DNA of 64,000 nucleotides, from the NCBI GenBank assembly GCA_018806915.1, contig JAGKQI010000012.1, positions 223,050 to 287,049 of the forward strand, written 5' to 3'. The stretch is from Phytophthora colocasiae (Eukaryota; Oomycota; Peronosporomycetes; Peronosporales; Peronosporaceae). Positions 22,476 to 34,099 of the stretch are shown one piece after another; within the stretch, counting starts at the first letter, position 1, and every line of letters begins with the position of its first letter. The notes beneath the pieces were generated by a model, which was not told the origin of the DNA, searched no databases, and saw only the letters and a list, made by a program, of their open reading frames with translations. The translations under genes and the position numbers were made by a program.

Positions 22476-24692
22476 GCTGCATATATGATAAGCGGGTCCC
22501 AGTGCAATACTGGGGTGGCTGGGGTGGCTATACTAGACTTTGTATTGGCTATTACACTGTAATCCGTGCTCTTAACAGTTAACTAGCATTTTTCACTGGA
22601 ATCCAGGGGTGGCTGCACTGGAATCCAGTGGTGGCTCTCACCAATCATTGGCTATTATTCTTCCTTTTACGTGCTTTGATTAGCTAAAATGGTTAAAAAT
22701 GCTCGGTAAACGAGTTTTAGATTTTAAGAGCCGTCCACAACCTTAATATAGGAAATCCCATACAAAAACTCCGAGTCGATTGCGAACCCAAAACTCAGTG
22801 AAATCGGCGGAAAATTGGAGAGTGAAAAAAATAGTTGGCTTGAAAATGTATGACTGTACTCCCATGTCGTATAGACGGGCCATTGAGCCAATTTTCAAAC
22901 TTCGTCAATACTTCACTTCACTATACGAAAAATTGTGAGGTGGGGTATTTCGGCACGGGGAAGATGATGGTGAGACCCCCATGTGACATAGACAGGCCAA
23001 TCAGCCGATTTTTGAAACTTTCTCAATATTGCACCTTATTATACGAAAATTTGTGAGGTGGGGTATTTCGACACAGGGAAGATGATGGTGAGATTCCCAT
23101 GAGACATAGACGGGCCATTGAGCCAATTTTCAAACTTCGTCAATACTTCACTTCACTATACGAAAAATTGTGAGGTGGGGTATTTCGGCACGGGGAAGAT
23201 GATGGTGAGACCCCCATGTGACATAGACGGGCCAATAAGTCAGTTTTCAAAACTTTTTCAATATTGCACTTCAGTATACGAAAATTGAGCTGGGGTATTT
23301 TGATACGGGGAAGGAGATGGTGAGACTCCCATGTAGCATAAACAGGCCGAACACACGTATGACGTCTTCATGATAAAAACTCCTTTATATGGTAATACTG
23401 ACTTCATATATTAAATCTGGCCGACACACGAAGTACCATTGGAAAGAGCATGAAAAAGTACATTGATTCCATGTGCGTAAGAAAGGGACACTGTAGATAT
23501 AGCCAATGATAGAGTAAGAAACGTCTTGTTTTTGAAAAATGCCTGCACAAGCTAATACTGACTTGAGATATTAAATTTGGTTGACAGACGAGATACCATC
23601 GGAATGAGCATGAAAAAGTACGTTAAATCCATCTAAGAAGATTTGCGAGAGTGTAAATTTAGCCAAACTTATGACGAGATAAGTGTGCGTTTGTTGGTGT
23701 CAATGTGTAGTAAGTTTGAGTCAGTTTGACTTTAAACGTGAATAACTTTGCGAAGACTTAACATATGGAAATGCTACTTAGTATGATCGTACAGCGCGTA
23801 AAATTCTACGTTGATTCCATCTAAGTAGATCGAGCAGACATTAAGTCTAAGTATAGTTATGGCTAGTCAAAGATGAAAACTTTAAAATTCACTTTAACAG
23901 TTATTAACTTTATCAAAAATAAGATTTGGGAGTGCTACCAAGTATAGTCGTGTAGCGCGTCATAAACTACGTTAGGTACATAAAAGAAACGTCACCCAAT
24001 TGCAAGATTAGCCAAAGTTAGAGCAGAAAGAGTGAAACTTTTGAAAGAGTGAGTATAGCGAAGTACAAAGTAAGTAAATTGAGTTTAAACGTGAATAACT
24101 TTGCGAAGACTTAACATATAGAAATGCTACTTAGTACGATCATGTAGCGCGTCAAATTCTACGTTGAATCCATCTAAGTAGAACGAGCAGACTTGAAGTT
24201 GAAGTATAGTTATGGCCAGTCAAAGATGAAATTTTGAAAATTCACTTTAGAACTTAATAACATTATCAAAAATAAGATTTGGGAGTGCTACCAAGTATAG
24301 TCGGGTAGAGCTTCGGAAACTACGTAGCGGACAAGGATTTATTGGTGAAACCTCTTGTTTGGTGCGCTTTTATTGGTAGATTCTCGTCAGTGATCGGCGG
24401 ATGATCGGCTATTCTCGACCTGCAAGTTATTAGCGGATGACCGGCTATTCTCGACATCCAAGTGATCAGTGGATGACCGGCTATTCTCGACATGTAAGAT
24501 ATTAGCGGAAGACCGGCTATTCTCGACATCCAAGTGATCAGTGGATGACCGGCTATTCTCGACATGTAAGATATTAGCGGAAGACCGGCTATTCTCGACA
24601 TCCAAGTGATCAGCGAATGACCGGCTGTTCTCGACACGCAATTGTTTATAATAAATTGAAAATAAAGTGTTTGAAGAAAAGTGTAGAAAAAA
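22476..24692 (+). repeat. higher-order unit 2 (2217 bp)
   Basis: Runs from one 269-bp block to the next, with 4 units of the ~118-bp block, about 1.6 monomers of 353 bp and one minisatellite block. Confidence 0.9.
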
Positions 24693-27600
24693 GCTGCATA
24701 TATGATAAGCGGGTCCCAGTGCAATACTGGGGTGGCTGGGGTGGCTATACTAGACTTTGTATTGGCTATTACACTGTAATCCGTGCTCTTAACAGTTAAC
24801 TAGCATTTTTCACTGGAATCCAGGGGTGGCTGCACTGGAATCCAGTGGTGGCTCTCACCAATCATTGGCTATTATTCTTCCTTTTACGTGCTTTGATTAG
24901 CTAAAATGGTTAAAAATGCTCGGTAAACGAGTTTTAGATTTTAAGAGCCGTCCACAACCTTAATATAGGAAATCCCATACAAAAACTCCGAGTCGATTGC
25001 GAACCCAAAACTCAGTGAAATCGGCGGAAAATTGGAGAGTGAAAAAAATAGTTGGCTTGAAAATGTATGACTGTACTCCCATGTCGTATAGACGGGCCAT
25101 TGAGCCAATTTTCAAACTTCGTCAATACTTCACTTCACTATACGAAAAATTGTGAGGTGGGGTATTTCGGCACGGGGAAGATGATGGTGAGACCCCCATG
25201 TGACATAGACAGGCCAATCAGCCGATTTTTGAAACTTTCTCAATATTGCACCTTATTATACGAAAATTTGTGAGGTGGGGTATTTCGACACAGGGAAGAT
25301 GATGGTGAGATTCCCATGAGACATAGACGGGCCATTGAGCCAATTTTCAAACTTCGTCAATACTTCACTTCACTATACGAAAAATTGTGAGGTGGGGTAT
25401 TTCGGCACGGGGAAGATGATGGTGAGACCCCCATGTGACATAGACGGGCCAATAAGTCAGTTTTCAAAACTTTTTCAATATTGCACTTCAGTATACGAAA
25501 ATTGAGCTGGGGTATTTTGATACGGGGAAGGAGATGGTGAGACTCCCATGTAGCATAAACAGGCCGAACACACGTATAACGTCTTCATGATAAAAACTCC
25601 TTTATATGGTAATACTGACTTTATATATTAAATCTGGCCGACACACGAAGTACCATTGGAAAGAGCATGAAAAAGTACATTGATTCCATGTGCGTAAGAA
25701 AGGGACACTGTAGATATAGCCAATGATAGAGTAAGAAACGTCTTGTTTTTGAAAAATGCCTGCACAAGCTAATAATGACTTGAGATATTAAATATGGCCG
25801 ACAAACGAAGTACCATCGGAAAGAGCATGAAAAAGTACGTTAAATCCATCTAAGAAGATTTGCGAGAGTGTAAATTTAGCCAAACTTATGACGAGATAAG
25901 TGTGCGTTTGTTGGTGTCAATGTGTAGTAAGTTTGAGTCAGTTTGACTTTAAACGTGAATAACTTTGCGAAGACTTAACATATGGAAATGCTACTTAGTA
26001 TGATCGTACAGCGCGTAAAATTCTACGTTGATTCCATCTAAGTAGATCGAGCAGACATTAAGTCTAAGTATAGTTATGGCCAGTCAAAGATGAAAACTTT
26101 AAAATTCACTTTAACAGTTATTAACTTTATCAAAAATAAGATTTGGGAGTGCTACCAAGTATAGTCGTGTAGCGCGTCAAAAACTACGTTAGGTACATAA
26201 AAGAAACGTCACCCAATTGCAAGATTAGCCAAAGTTAGAGCAGAAAGAGTGAAACTTTTGAAAGAGTGAGTATAGCGAAGTACAAAGTAAGTAAATTGAG
26301 TTTAAACGTGAATAACTTTGCGAAGACTTAACATATAGAAATGCTACTTAGTACGATCATGTAGCGCGTCAAATTCTACGTTGAATCCATCTAAGTAGAA
26401 CGAGCAGACTTGAAGTTGAAGTATAGTTATGGCCAGTCAAAGATGAAAACTTTAAAATTCACTTTAACAGTTATTAACTTTATCAAAAATAAGATTTGGA
26501 AGTGATACCAAGAATAGTCGTGTAGCGCGTCAAAAACTACATTAGGTACATAAAAGAAACGTCACCCAATTGCAAGATTAGCCAAAGTTAGAGCAGAAAG
26601 AGTGAAACTTTTGAAAGAGTGAGTATAGCGAAGTACAAAGTAAGTAATTTGACTTTAAACGTGAATAACTTTGCGAAGACTTAACATATAGAAATGCTAC
26701 TTAGTACGATCATGTAGCGCGTCAAATTCTACGTTGAATCCATCTAAGTAGAACGAGCAGACTTGAAGTTGAAGTATAGTTATGGCCAGTCAAAGATGAA
26801 AACTTTAAAATTCACTTTAAAACTTAATAACTTTTTCAAAAATAAGATTTGGAAGTGATACCAAGAATAGTCGTGTAGAGCGTCATAAACTACGTTAGGT
26901 ACATAAAAGAAACGTCACCCAATTGCAAGATTAGCCAAAGTTAGAGCAGAAAGAGTGAAACTTTTGAAAGAGTGAGTATAGCGAAGTACAAAGTAAGTAA
27001 TTTGACTTTAAACGTGAATAACTTTGCGAAGACTTAACATATAGAAATGCTACTTAGTACGATCATGTAGCGCGTCAAATTCTACGTTGAATCCATCTAA
27101 GTAGAACGAGCAGACTTGAAGTTGAAGTATAGTTATGGCCAGTCAAAGATGAAATTTTGAAAATTCACTTTAGAACTTAATAACATTATCAAAAATAAGA
27201 TTTGGGAGTGCTACCAAGTATAGTCGTGTAGCGCGTCAAAAACTACATTAGGTACATAAAAGAAACGTCACCCAATTGCAAGATTAGCCAAAGTTAGAGC
27301 AGAAAGAGTGAAACTTTTGAAAGAGTGAGTATAGCGAAGTACAAAGTAAGTAATTTGACTTTAAACGTGAATAACTTTGCGAAGACTTAACATATAGAAA
27401 TGCTACTTAGTACGATCATGTAGCGCGTCAAATTCTACGTTGAATCCATCTAAGTAGAACGAGCAGACTTGAAGTTGAAGTATAGTTATGGCCAGTCAAA
27501 GATGAAATTTTGAAAATTCACTTTAGAACTTAATAACATTATCAAAAATAAGATTTGGGAGTGCTACCAAGAATAGTCGGGTAGAGCTTCGGAAACTACG

Positions 27601-27968
27601 TAGCGGACAAGGATTTATTGGTGAAACCTCTTGTTTGGTGCGCTTTTATTGGTAGATTCTCGTCAGTGATCGGCGGATGATCGGCTATTCTCGACCTGCA
27701 AGTTATTAGCGGATGACCGGCTATTCTCGACATCCAAGTGATCAGTGGATGACCGGCTATTCTCGACATGTAAGATATTAGCGGAAGACCGGCTATTCTC
27801 GACATCCAAGTGATCAGTGGATGACCGGCTATTCTCGACATGTAAGATATTAGCGGAAGACCGGCTATTCTCGACATCCAAGTGATCAGCGAATGACCGG
27901 CTGTTCTCGACACGCAATTGTTTATAATAAATTGAAAATAAAGTGTTTGAAGAAAAGTGTAGAAAAAA
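24693..27968 (+). repeat. higher-order unit 3 (3276 bp)
   Basis: Same blocks as unit 2 but about 4.6 monomers of 353 bp, which accounts for the whole 1059-bp length difference. Confidence 0.9.
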
Positions 27969-30900
27969 GCTGCATATATGATAAGCGGGTCCCAGTGCAA
28001 TACTGGGGTGGCTGGGGTGGCTATACTAGACTTTGTATTGGCTATTACACTGTAATCCGTGCTCTTAACAGTTAACTAGCATTTTTCACTGGAATCCAGG
28101 GGTGGCTGCACTGGAATCCAGTGGTGGCTCTCACCAATCATTGGCTATTATTCTTCCTTTTACGTGCTTTGATTAGCTAAAATGGTTAAAAATGCTCGGT
28201 AAACGAGTTTTAGATTTTAAGAGCCGTCCACAACCTTAATATAGGAAATCCCATACAAAAACTCCGAGTCGATTGCGAACCCAAAACTCAGTGAAATCGG
28301 CGGAAAATTGGAGAGTGAAAAAAATAGTTGGCTTGAAAATGTATGACTGTACTCCCATGTCGTATAGACGGGCCATTGAGCCAATTTTCAAACTTCGTCA
28401 ATACTTCACTTCACTATACGAAAAATTGTGAGGTGGGGTATTTCGGCACGGGGAAGATGATGGTGAGACCCCCATGTGACATAGACAGGCCAATCAGCCG
28501 ATTTTTGAAACTTTCTCAATATTGCACCTTATTATACGAAAATTTGTGAGGTGGGGTATTTCGACACAGGGAAGATGATGGTGAGATTCCCATGAGACAT
28601 AGACGGGCCATTGAGCCAATTTTCAAACTTCGTCAATACTTCACTTCACTATACGAAAAATTGTGAGGTGGGGTATTTCGGCACGGGGAAGATGATGGTG
28701 AGACCCCCATGTGACATAGACAGGCCAATCAGCCGATTTTTGAAACTTTCTCAATATTGCACCTTATTATACGAAAATTTGTGAGGTGGGGTATTTCGAC
28801 ACAGGGAAGATGATGGTGAGATTCCCATGAGACATAGACGGGCCATTGAGCCAATTTTCAAAACTTCGTCAATACTTCACTTCACTATGCGAAAAATTGT
28901 GAGGTGGGGTATTTCGGCACGGGAAGATGATGGTGAGACCCCATGCTTGACATAGACGGGCCAATAAGTCAGTTTTCAAAACTTTTTCAATATTGCACTT
29001 CAGTATACGAAAATTGAGCTGGGGTATTTTGATACGGGGAAGGAGATGGTGAGACTCCCATGTAGCATAAACAGGCCGAACACACGTATAACGTCTTCAT
29101 GATAAAAACTCCTTTATATGGTAATACTGACTTTATATATTAAATCTGGCCGACACACGAAGTACCATTGGAAAGAGCATGAAAAAGTACATTGATTCCA
29201 TGTGCGTAAGAAAGGGACACTGTAGATATAGCCAATGATAGAGTAAGAAACGTCTTGTTTTTGAAAAATGCCTGCACAAGCTAATACTGACTTCATATAT
29301 TAAATTTGGTTGACAGAGGAGATACTATCGGAAAGAGCATGAAAAAGTACGTTAAATCCATCTAAGAAGATTTGCGAGAGTGTAAATTTAGCCAAACTTA
29401 TGACGAGATAAGTGTGCGTTTGTTGGTGTCAATGTGTAGTAAGTTTGAGTCAGTTTGACTTTAAACGTGAATAACTTTGCGAAGACTTAACATATGGAAA
29501 TGCTACTTAGTATGATCGTACAGCGCGTAAAATTCTACGTTGATTCCATCTAAGTAGATCGAGCAGACATTAAGTCTAAGTATAGTTATGGCCAGTCAAA
29601 GATGAAAACTTTAAAATTCACTTTAACAGTTATTAACTTTATCAAAAATAAGATTTGGGAGTGCTACCAAGTATAGTCGTGTAGCGCGTCAAAAACTACA
29701 TTAGGTACATAAAAGAAACGTCACCCAATTGCAAGATTAGCCAAAGTTAGAGCAGAAAGAGTGAAACTTTTGAAAGAGTGAGTATAGCGAAGTACAAAGT
29801 AAGTAAATTGAGTTTAAACGTGAATAACTTTGCGAAGACTTAACATATAGAAATGCTACTTAGTACGATCATGTAGCGCGTCAAATTCTACGTTGAATCC
29901 ATCTAAGTAGAACGAGCAGACTTGAAGTTGAAGTATAGTTATGGCCAGTCAAAGATGAAATTTTGAAAATTCACTTTAAAACTTAATAACTTTTTCAAAA
30001 ATAAGATTTGGAAGTGATACCAAGAATAGTCGTGTAGAGCGTCATAAACTACGTTAGGTACATAAAAGAAACGTCACCCAATTGCAAGATTAGCCAAAGT
30101 TAGAGCAGAAAGAGTGAAACTTTTGAAAGAGTGAGTATAGCGAAGTACAAAGTAAGTAATTTGACTTTAAACGTGAATAACTTTGCGAAGACTTAACATA
30201 TAGAAATGCTACTTAGTACGATCATGTAGCGCGTCAAATTCTACGTTGAATCCATCTAAGTAGAACGAGCAGACTTGAAGTTGAAGTATAGTTATGGCCA
30301 GTCAAAGATGAAAAACTTTCAAATCACTTTAAAACTTAATAACTTTTTCAAAAATAAGATTTGGAAGTGATACCAAGAATAGTCGTGTAGCGCGTCAAAA
30401 ACTACATTAGGTACATAAAAGAAACGTCACCCAATTGCAAGATTAGCCAAAGTTAGAGCAGAAAGAGTGAAACTTTTGAAAGAGTGAGTATAGCGAAGTA
30501 CAAAGTAAGTAATTTGACTTTAAACGTGAATAACTTTGCGAAGACTTAACATATAGAAATGCTACTTAGTACGATCATGTAGCGCGTCAAATTCTACGTT
30601 GAATCCATCTAAGTAGAACGAGCAGACTTGAAGTTGAAGTATAGTTATGGCCAGTCAAAGATGAAAAACTTTCAAATCACTTTAAAACTTAATAACTTTT
30701 TCAAAAATAAGATTTGGAAGTGATACCAAGAATAGTCGTGTAGCGCGTCAAAAACTACATTAGGTACATAAAAGAAACGTCACCCAATTGCAAGATTAGC
30801 CAAAGTTAGAGCAGAAAGAGTGAAACTTTTGAAAGAGTGAGTATAGCGAAGTACAAAGTAAGTAATTTGACTTTAAACGTGAATAACTTTGCGAAGACTT

Positions 30901-32927
30901 AACATATAGAAATTCTACTTAGTACGATCATGTAGCGCGTCAAATTCTACGTTGAATCCATCTAAGTAGAACGAGCAGACTTGAAGTTGAAGTATAGTTA
31001 TGGCCAGTCAAAGATGAAAAACTTTCAAATCACTTTAAAACTTAATAACTTTTTCAAAAATAAGATTTGGAAGTGATACCAAGAATAGTCGTGTAGCGCG
31101 TCAAAACCTACATTAGGTACATAAAAGAAACGTCACCCAATTGCAAGATTAGCCAAAGTTAGAGCAGAAAGAGTGAAACTTTTGAAAGAGTGAGTATAGC
31201 GAAGTACAAAGTAAGTAATTTGACTTTAAACGTGAATAACTTTGCGAAGACTTAACATATAGAAATGCTACTTAGTACGATCATGTAGCGCGTCAAATTC
31301 TACGTTGAATCCATCTAAGTAGAACGAGCAGACTTGAAGTTGAAGTATAGTTATGGCCAGTCAAAGATGAAAAACTTTCAAATCACTTTAAAACTTAATA
31401 ACTTTTTCAAAAATAAGATTTGGAAGTGATACCAAGAATAGTCGTGTAGCGCGTCAAAAACTACATTAGGTACATAAAAGAAACGTCACCCAATTGCAAG
31501 ATTAGCCAAAGTTAGAGCAGAAAGAGTGAAACTTTTGAAAGAGTGAGTATAGCGAAGTACAAAGTAAGTAATTTGACTTTAAACGTGAATAACTTTGCGA
31601 AGACTTAACATATAGAAATGCTACTTAGTACGATCATGTAGCGCGTCAAATTCTACGTTGAATCCATCTAAGTAGAACGAGCAGACTTGAAGTTGAAGTA
31701 TAGTTATGGCCAGTCAAAGATGAAAAACTTTCAAATCACTTTAAAACTTAATAACTTTTTCAAAAATAAGATTTGGAAGTGATACCAAGAATAGTCGTGT
31801 AGCGCGTCAAAAACTACATTAGGTACATAAAAGAAACGTCACCCAATTGCAAGATTAGCCAAAGTTAGAGCAGAAAGAGTGAAACTTTTGAAAGAGTGAG
31901 TATAGCGAAGTACAAAGTAAGTAATTTGACTTTAAACGTGAATAACTTTGCGAAGACTTAACATATAGAAATGCTACTTAGTACGATCATGTAGCGCGTC
32001 AAATTCTACGTTGAATCCATCTAAGTAGAACGAGCAGACTTGAAGTTGAAGTATAGTTATGGCCAGTCAAAGATGAAAAACTTTCAAATCACTTTAAAAC
32101 TTAATAACTTTTTCAAAAATAAGATTTGGAAGTGATACCAAGAATAGTCGTGTAGCGCGTCAAAAACTACATTAGGTACATAAAAGAAACGTCACCCAAT
32201 TGCAAGATTAGCCAAAGTTAGAGCAGAAAGAGTGAAACTTTTGAAAGAGTGAGTATAGCGAAGTACAAAGTAAGTAATTTGACTTTAAACGTGAATAACT
32301 TTGCGAAGACTTAACATATAGAAATGCTACTTAGTACGATCATGTAGCGCGTCAAATTCTACGTTGAATCCATCTAAGTAGAACGAGCAGACTTGAAGTT
32401 GAAGTATAGTTATGGCCAGTCAAAGATGAAAAACTTTCAAATCACTTTAAAACTTAATAACTTTTTCAAAAATAAGATTTGGAAGTGATACCAAGAATAG
32501 TCGTGTAGCGCGTCAAAAACTACATTAGGTACATAAAAGAAACGTCACCCAATTGCAAGATTAGCCAAAGTTAGAGCAGAAAGAGTGAAACTTTTGAAAG
32601 AGTGAGTATAGCGAAGTACAAAGTAAGTAATTTGACTTTAAACGTGAATAACTTTGCGAAGACTTAACATATAGAAATGCTACTTAGTACGATCATGTAG
32701 CGCGTCAAATTCTACGTTGAATCCATCTAAGTAGAACGAGCAGACTTGAAGTTGAAGTATAGTTATGGCCAGTCAAAGATGAAAACTTTAAAATTCACTT
32801 TAACAGTTATTAACTTTATCAAAAATAAGATTTGGGAGTGATACCAAGTATAGTCGTGTAGCGCGTCAAAAACTACATTAGGTACATAAAAGAAACGTCA
32901 CCCAATTGCAAGATTAGCCCAGACACC
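27969..32927 (+). repeat. higher-order unit 4, truncated, with about 9.8 monomers
   Basis: Six units of the ~118-bp block, then monomers starting at 29457, 29810, 30163, 30516, 30869, 31222, 31575, 31928, 32281 and 32634, all exactly 353 bp apart. The inner seven or so are nearly identical and share the variant GAAAAACTTTCAAATCAC, showing very recent local amplification. The unit ends inside a monomer at the junction with E1, and no minisatellite follows. Confidence 0.93.
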
Positions 32928-34099
32928 TGGTCTGTCTGGTATCCCTTTACGTTCGCGCACCCCCCTTTAGTATAGAGGGAAAATATAAACCAATACAATC
33001 GGCTATATATAACAGTCTACCTTGCACTCTGAAAACGACTGTCTAGTTTCCAGAGCCTGTCCAAACGAGCAATATGAAATGGGCTACCGCTAGAGACAAA
33101 ACAAACGACCCAACTAGGATATGGAATAGGCGGGTCCTTTCAGGTCGCTACGTTACCTGATCTCCGCCTAAGGGGATTGAATTTGGTGGAGATCACACGA
33201 CGTACGTGATGACGCAGTGGCTTGGATACCTCTCAAGCGGACTTGTGCAGTAGCAAGCAAATTGAACTCTGTTTATCGTTTATCTTCCTCATAACTATCA
33301 TATATCTCTGGTAACTCTCTCCTTCTTGTCGTCTTTTGCGTCCTTTATGCAGTCAGTCTTCATATCTCAGGTACTCTTGGTCTTTGTATACATCTGGTAA
33401 TTTGACTTGGTCTCAGTATGCAGTCTGTGCAGCCGATCTCGATGGGTTGACAGGTAGAGACGTCATTACGGGGGATGTGCAGGTCAGTAATCACTTGAAT
33501 GCGTGACTTGAACTTGGGTTCACTTGGTTTCAGTATGGTCTTGAATCTTCGGTATTTTCAGGGTCTGGTATCCTGGTTTTCAGAGTCTGATATCACTTGG
33601 TTTTCAGAGTCTTAGTCGCTCAGAGTTAGAGATACCAGAGTCTTGAGTAAGAAACCAGAGTACGGAGCACTAATGCTTCAACGTACATGAAGATCTTGAG
33701 GGTTGCGCGGGTGCGCGGCGTCCGGCGCGCGATACTTGGTCTCTGCGGGTATATATTGTGAATCCTTGAACCATCCATCGTCGCGCTGGACGGTAACGGG
33801 ATGAGGTCTCTCAGAGATACGTTCTTCTGAGAGACTTTCCGCCAGAACTTAGGCACTCATCGTCGGGGAAAGTCCGGTGACCAGACAGAGTGTAGTTGGC
33901 CTTCAGAGTTGTGCACACTCTGAAGTACACTTCTGGTCCTTTGGGCCCCTTTACAGTCAGGCGAAGGTTTATCCACAATCTTCCACAGATGTCGCACGGG
34001 TGCGGCCGCGTCCCAAAGTCCCTTTCGCTTATAACCCATAGTATAACCAATCACGTCGTAACGTAATATCCACCTGTCGCTCGAAAATCGGAATTAACA
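32928..34099 (-). other. truncated 3' LTR and 3' noncoding part of E1
   Basis: The first few hundred bases equal the right part of the shared LTR (from 41344). A stretch at about 33180-33248 differs completely from the E2 counterpart (41598-41687) although both sides are nearly identical, so a short segment was replaced. Short minus-strand frames (33811-34050, 33857-34054) are open in both copies but differ by an indel. I do not support them as genes. Confidence 0.5.

Larger units (their letters stand above)
20405..32927 (+). repeat. higher-order satellite array (12.5 kb)
   Basis: Four successive higher-order units are built from the same blocks in the same order: a 269-bp block (starts 22476, 24693, 27969; missing in the first unit), a ~118-bp tandem block, two ~160-bp units, then a run of 353-bp monomers, then a 36/72-bp minisatellite. 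Intervals between the 269-bp blocks are 2217 and 3276 bp; the difference, 1059, is exactly three 353-bp monomers. The array is AT-rich and has no credible gene. The last unit ends abruptly at 32927 at the E1 retrotransposon. Confidence 0.95.

Noticed and set aside
22103..22507. Repetitive 134-aa and 84-aa minus-strand ORFs in the minisatellite
   Set aside because: The 36-bp period keeps any stop-free frame open; there is no domain, and the frames exist only because of the repeat.
33811..34054. Two overlapping minus-strand ORFs downstream of E1 pol
   Set aside because: Frames differ between E1 and E2 by an indel and show no retroelement domain; probably 3' noncoding sequence.
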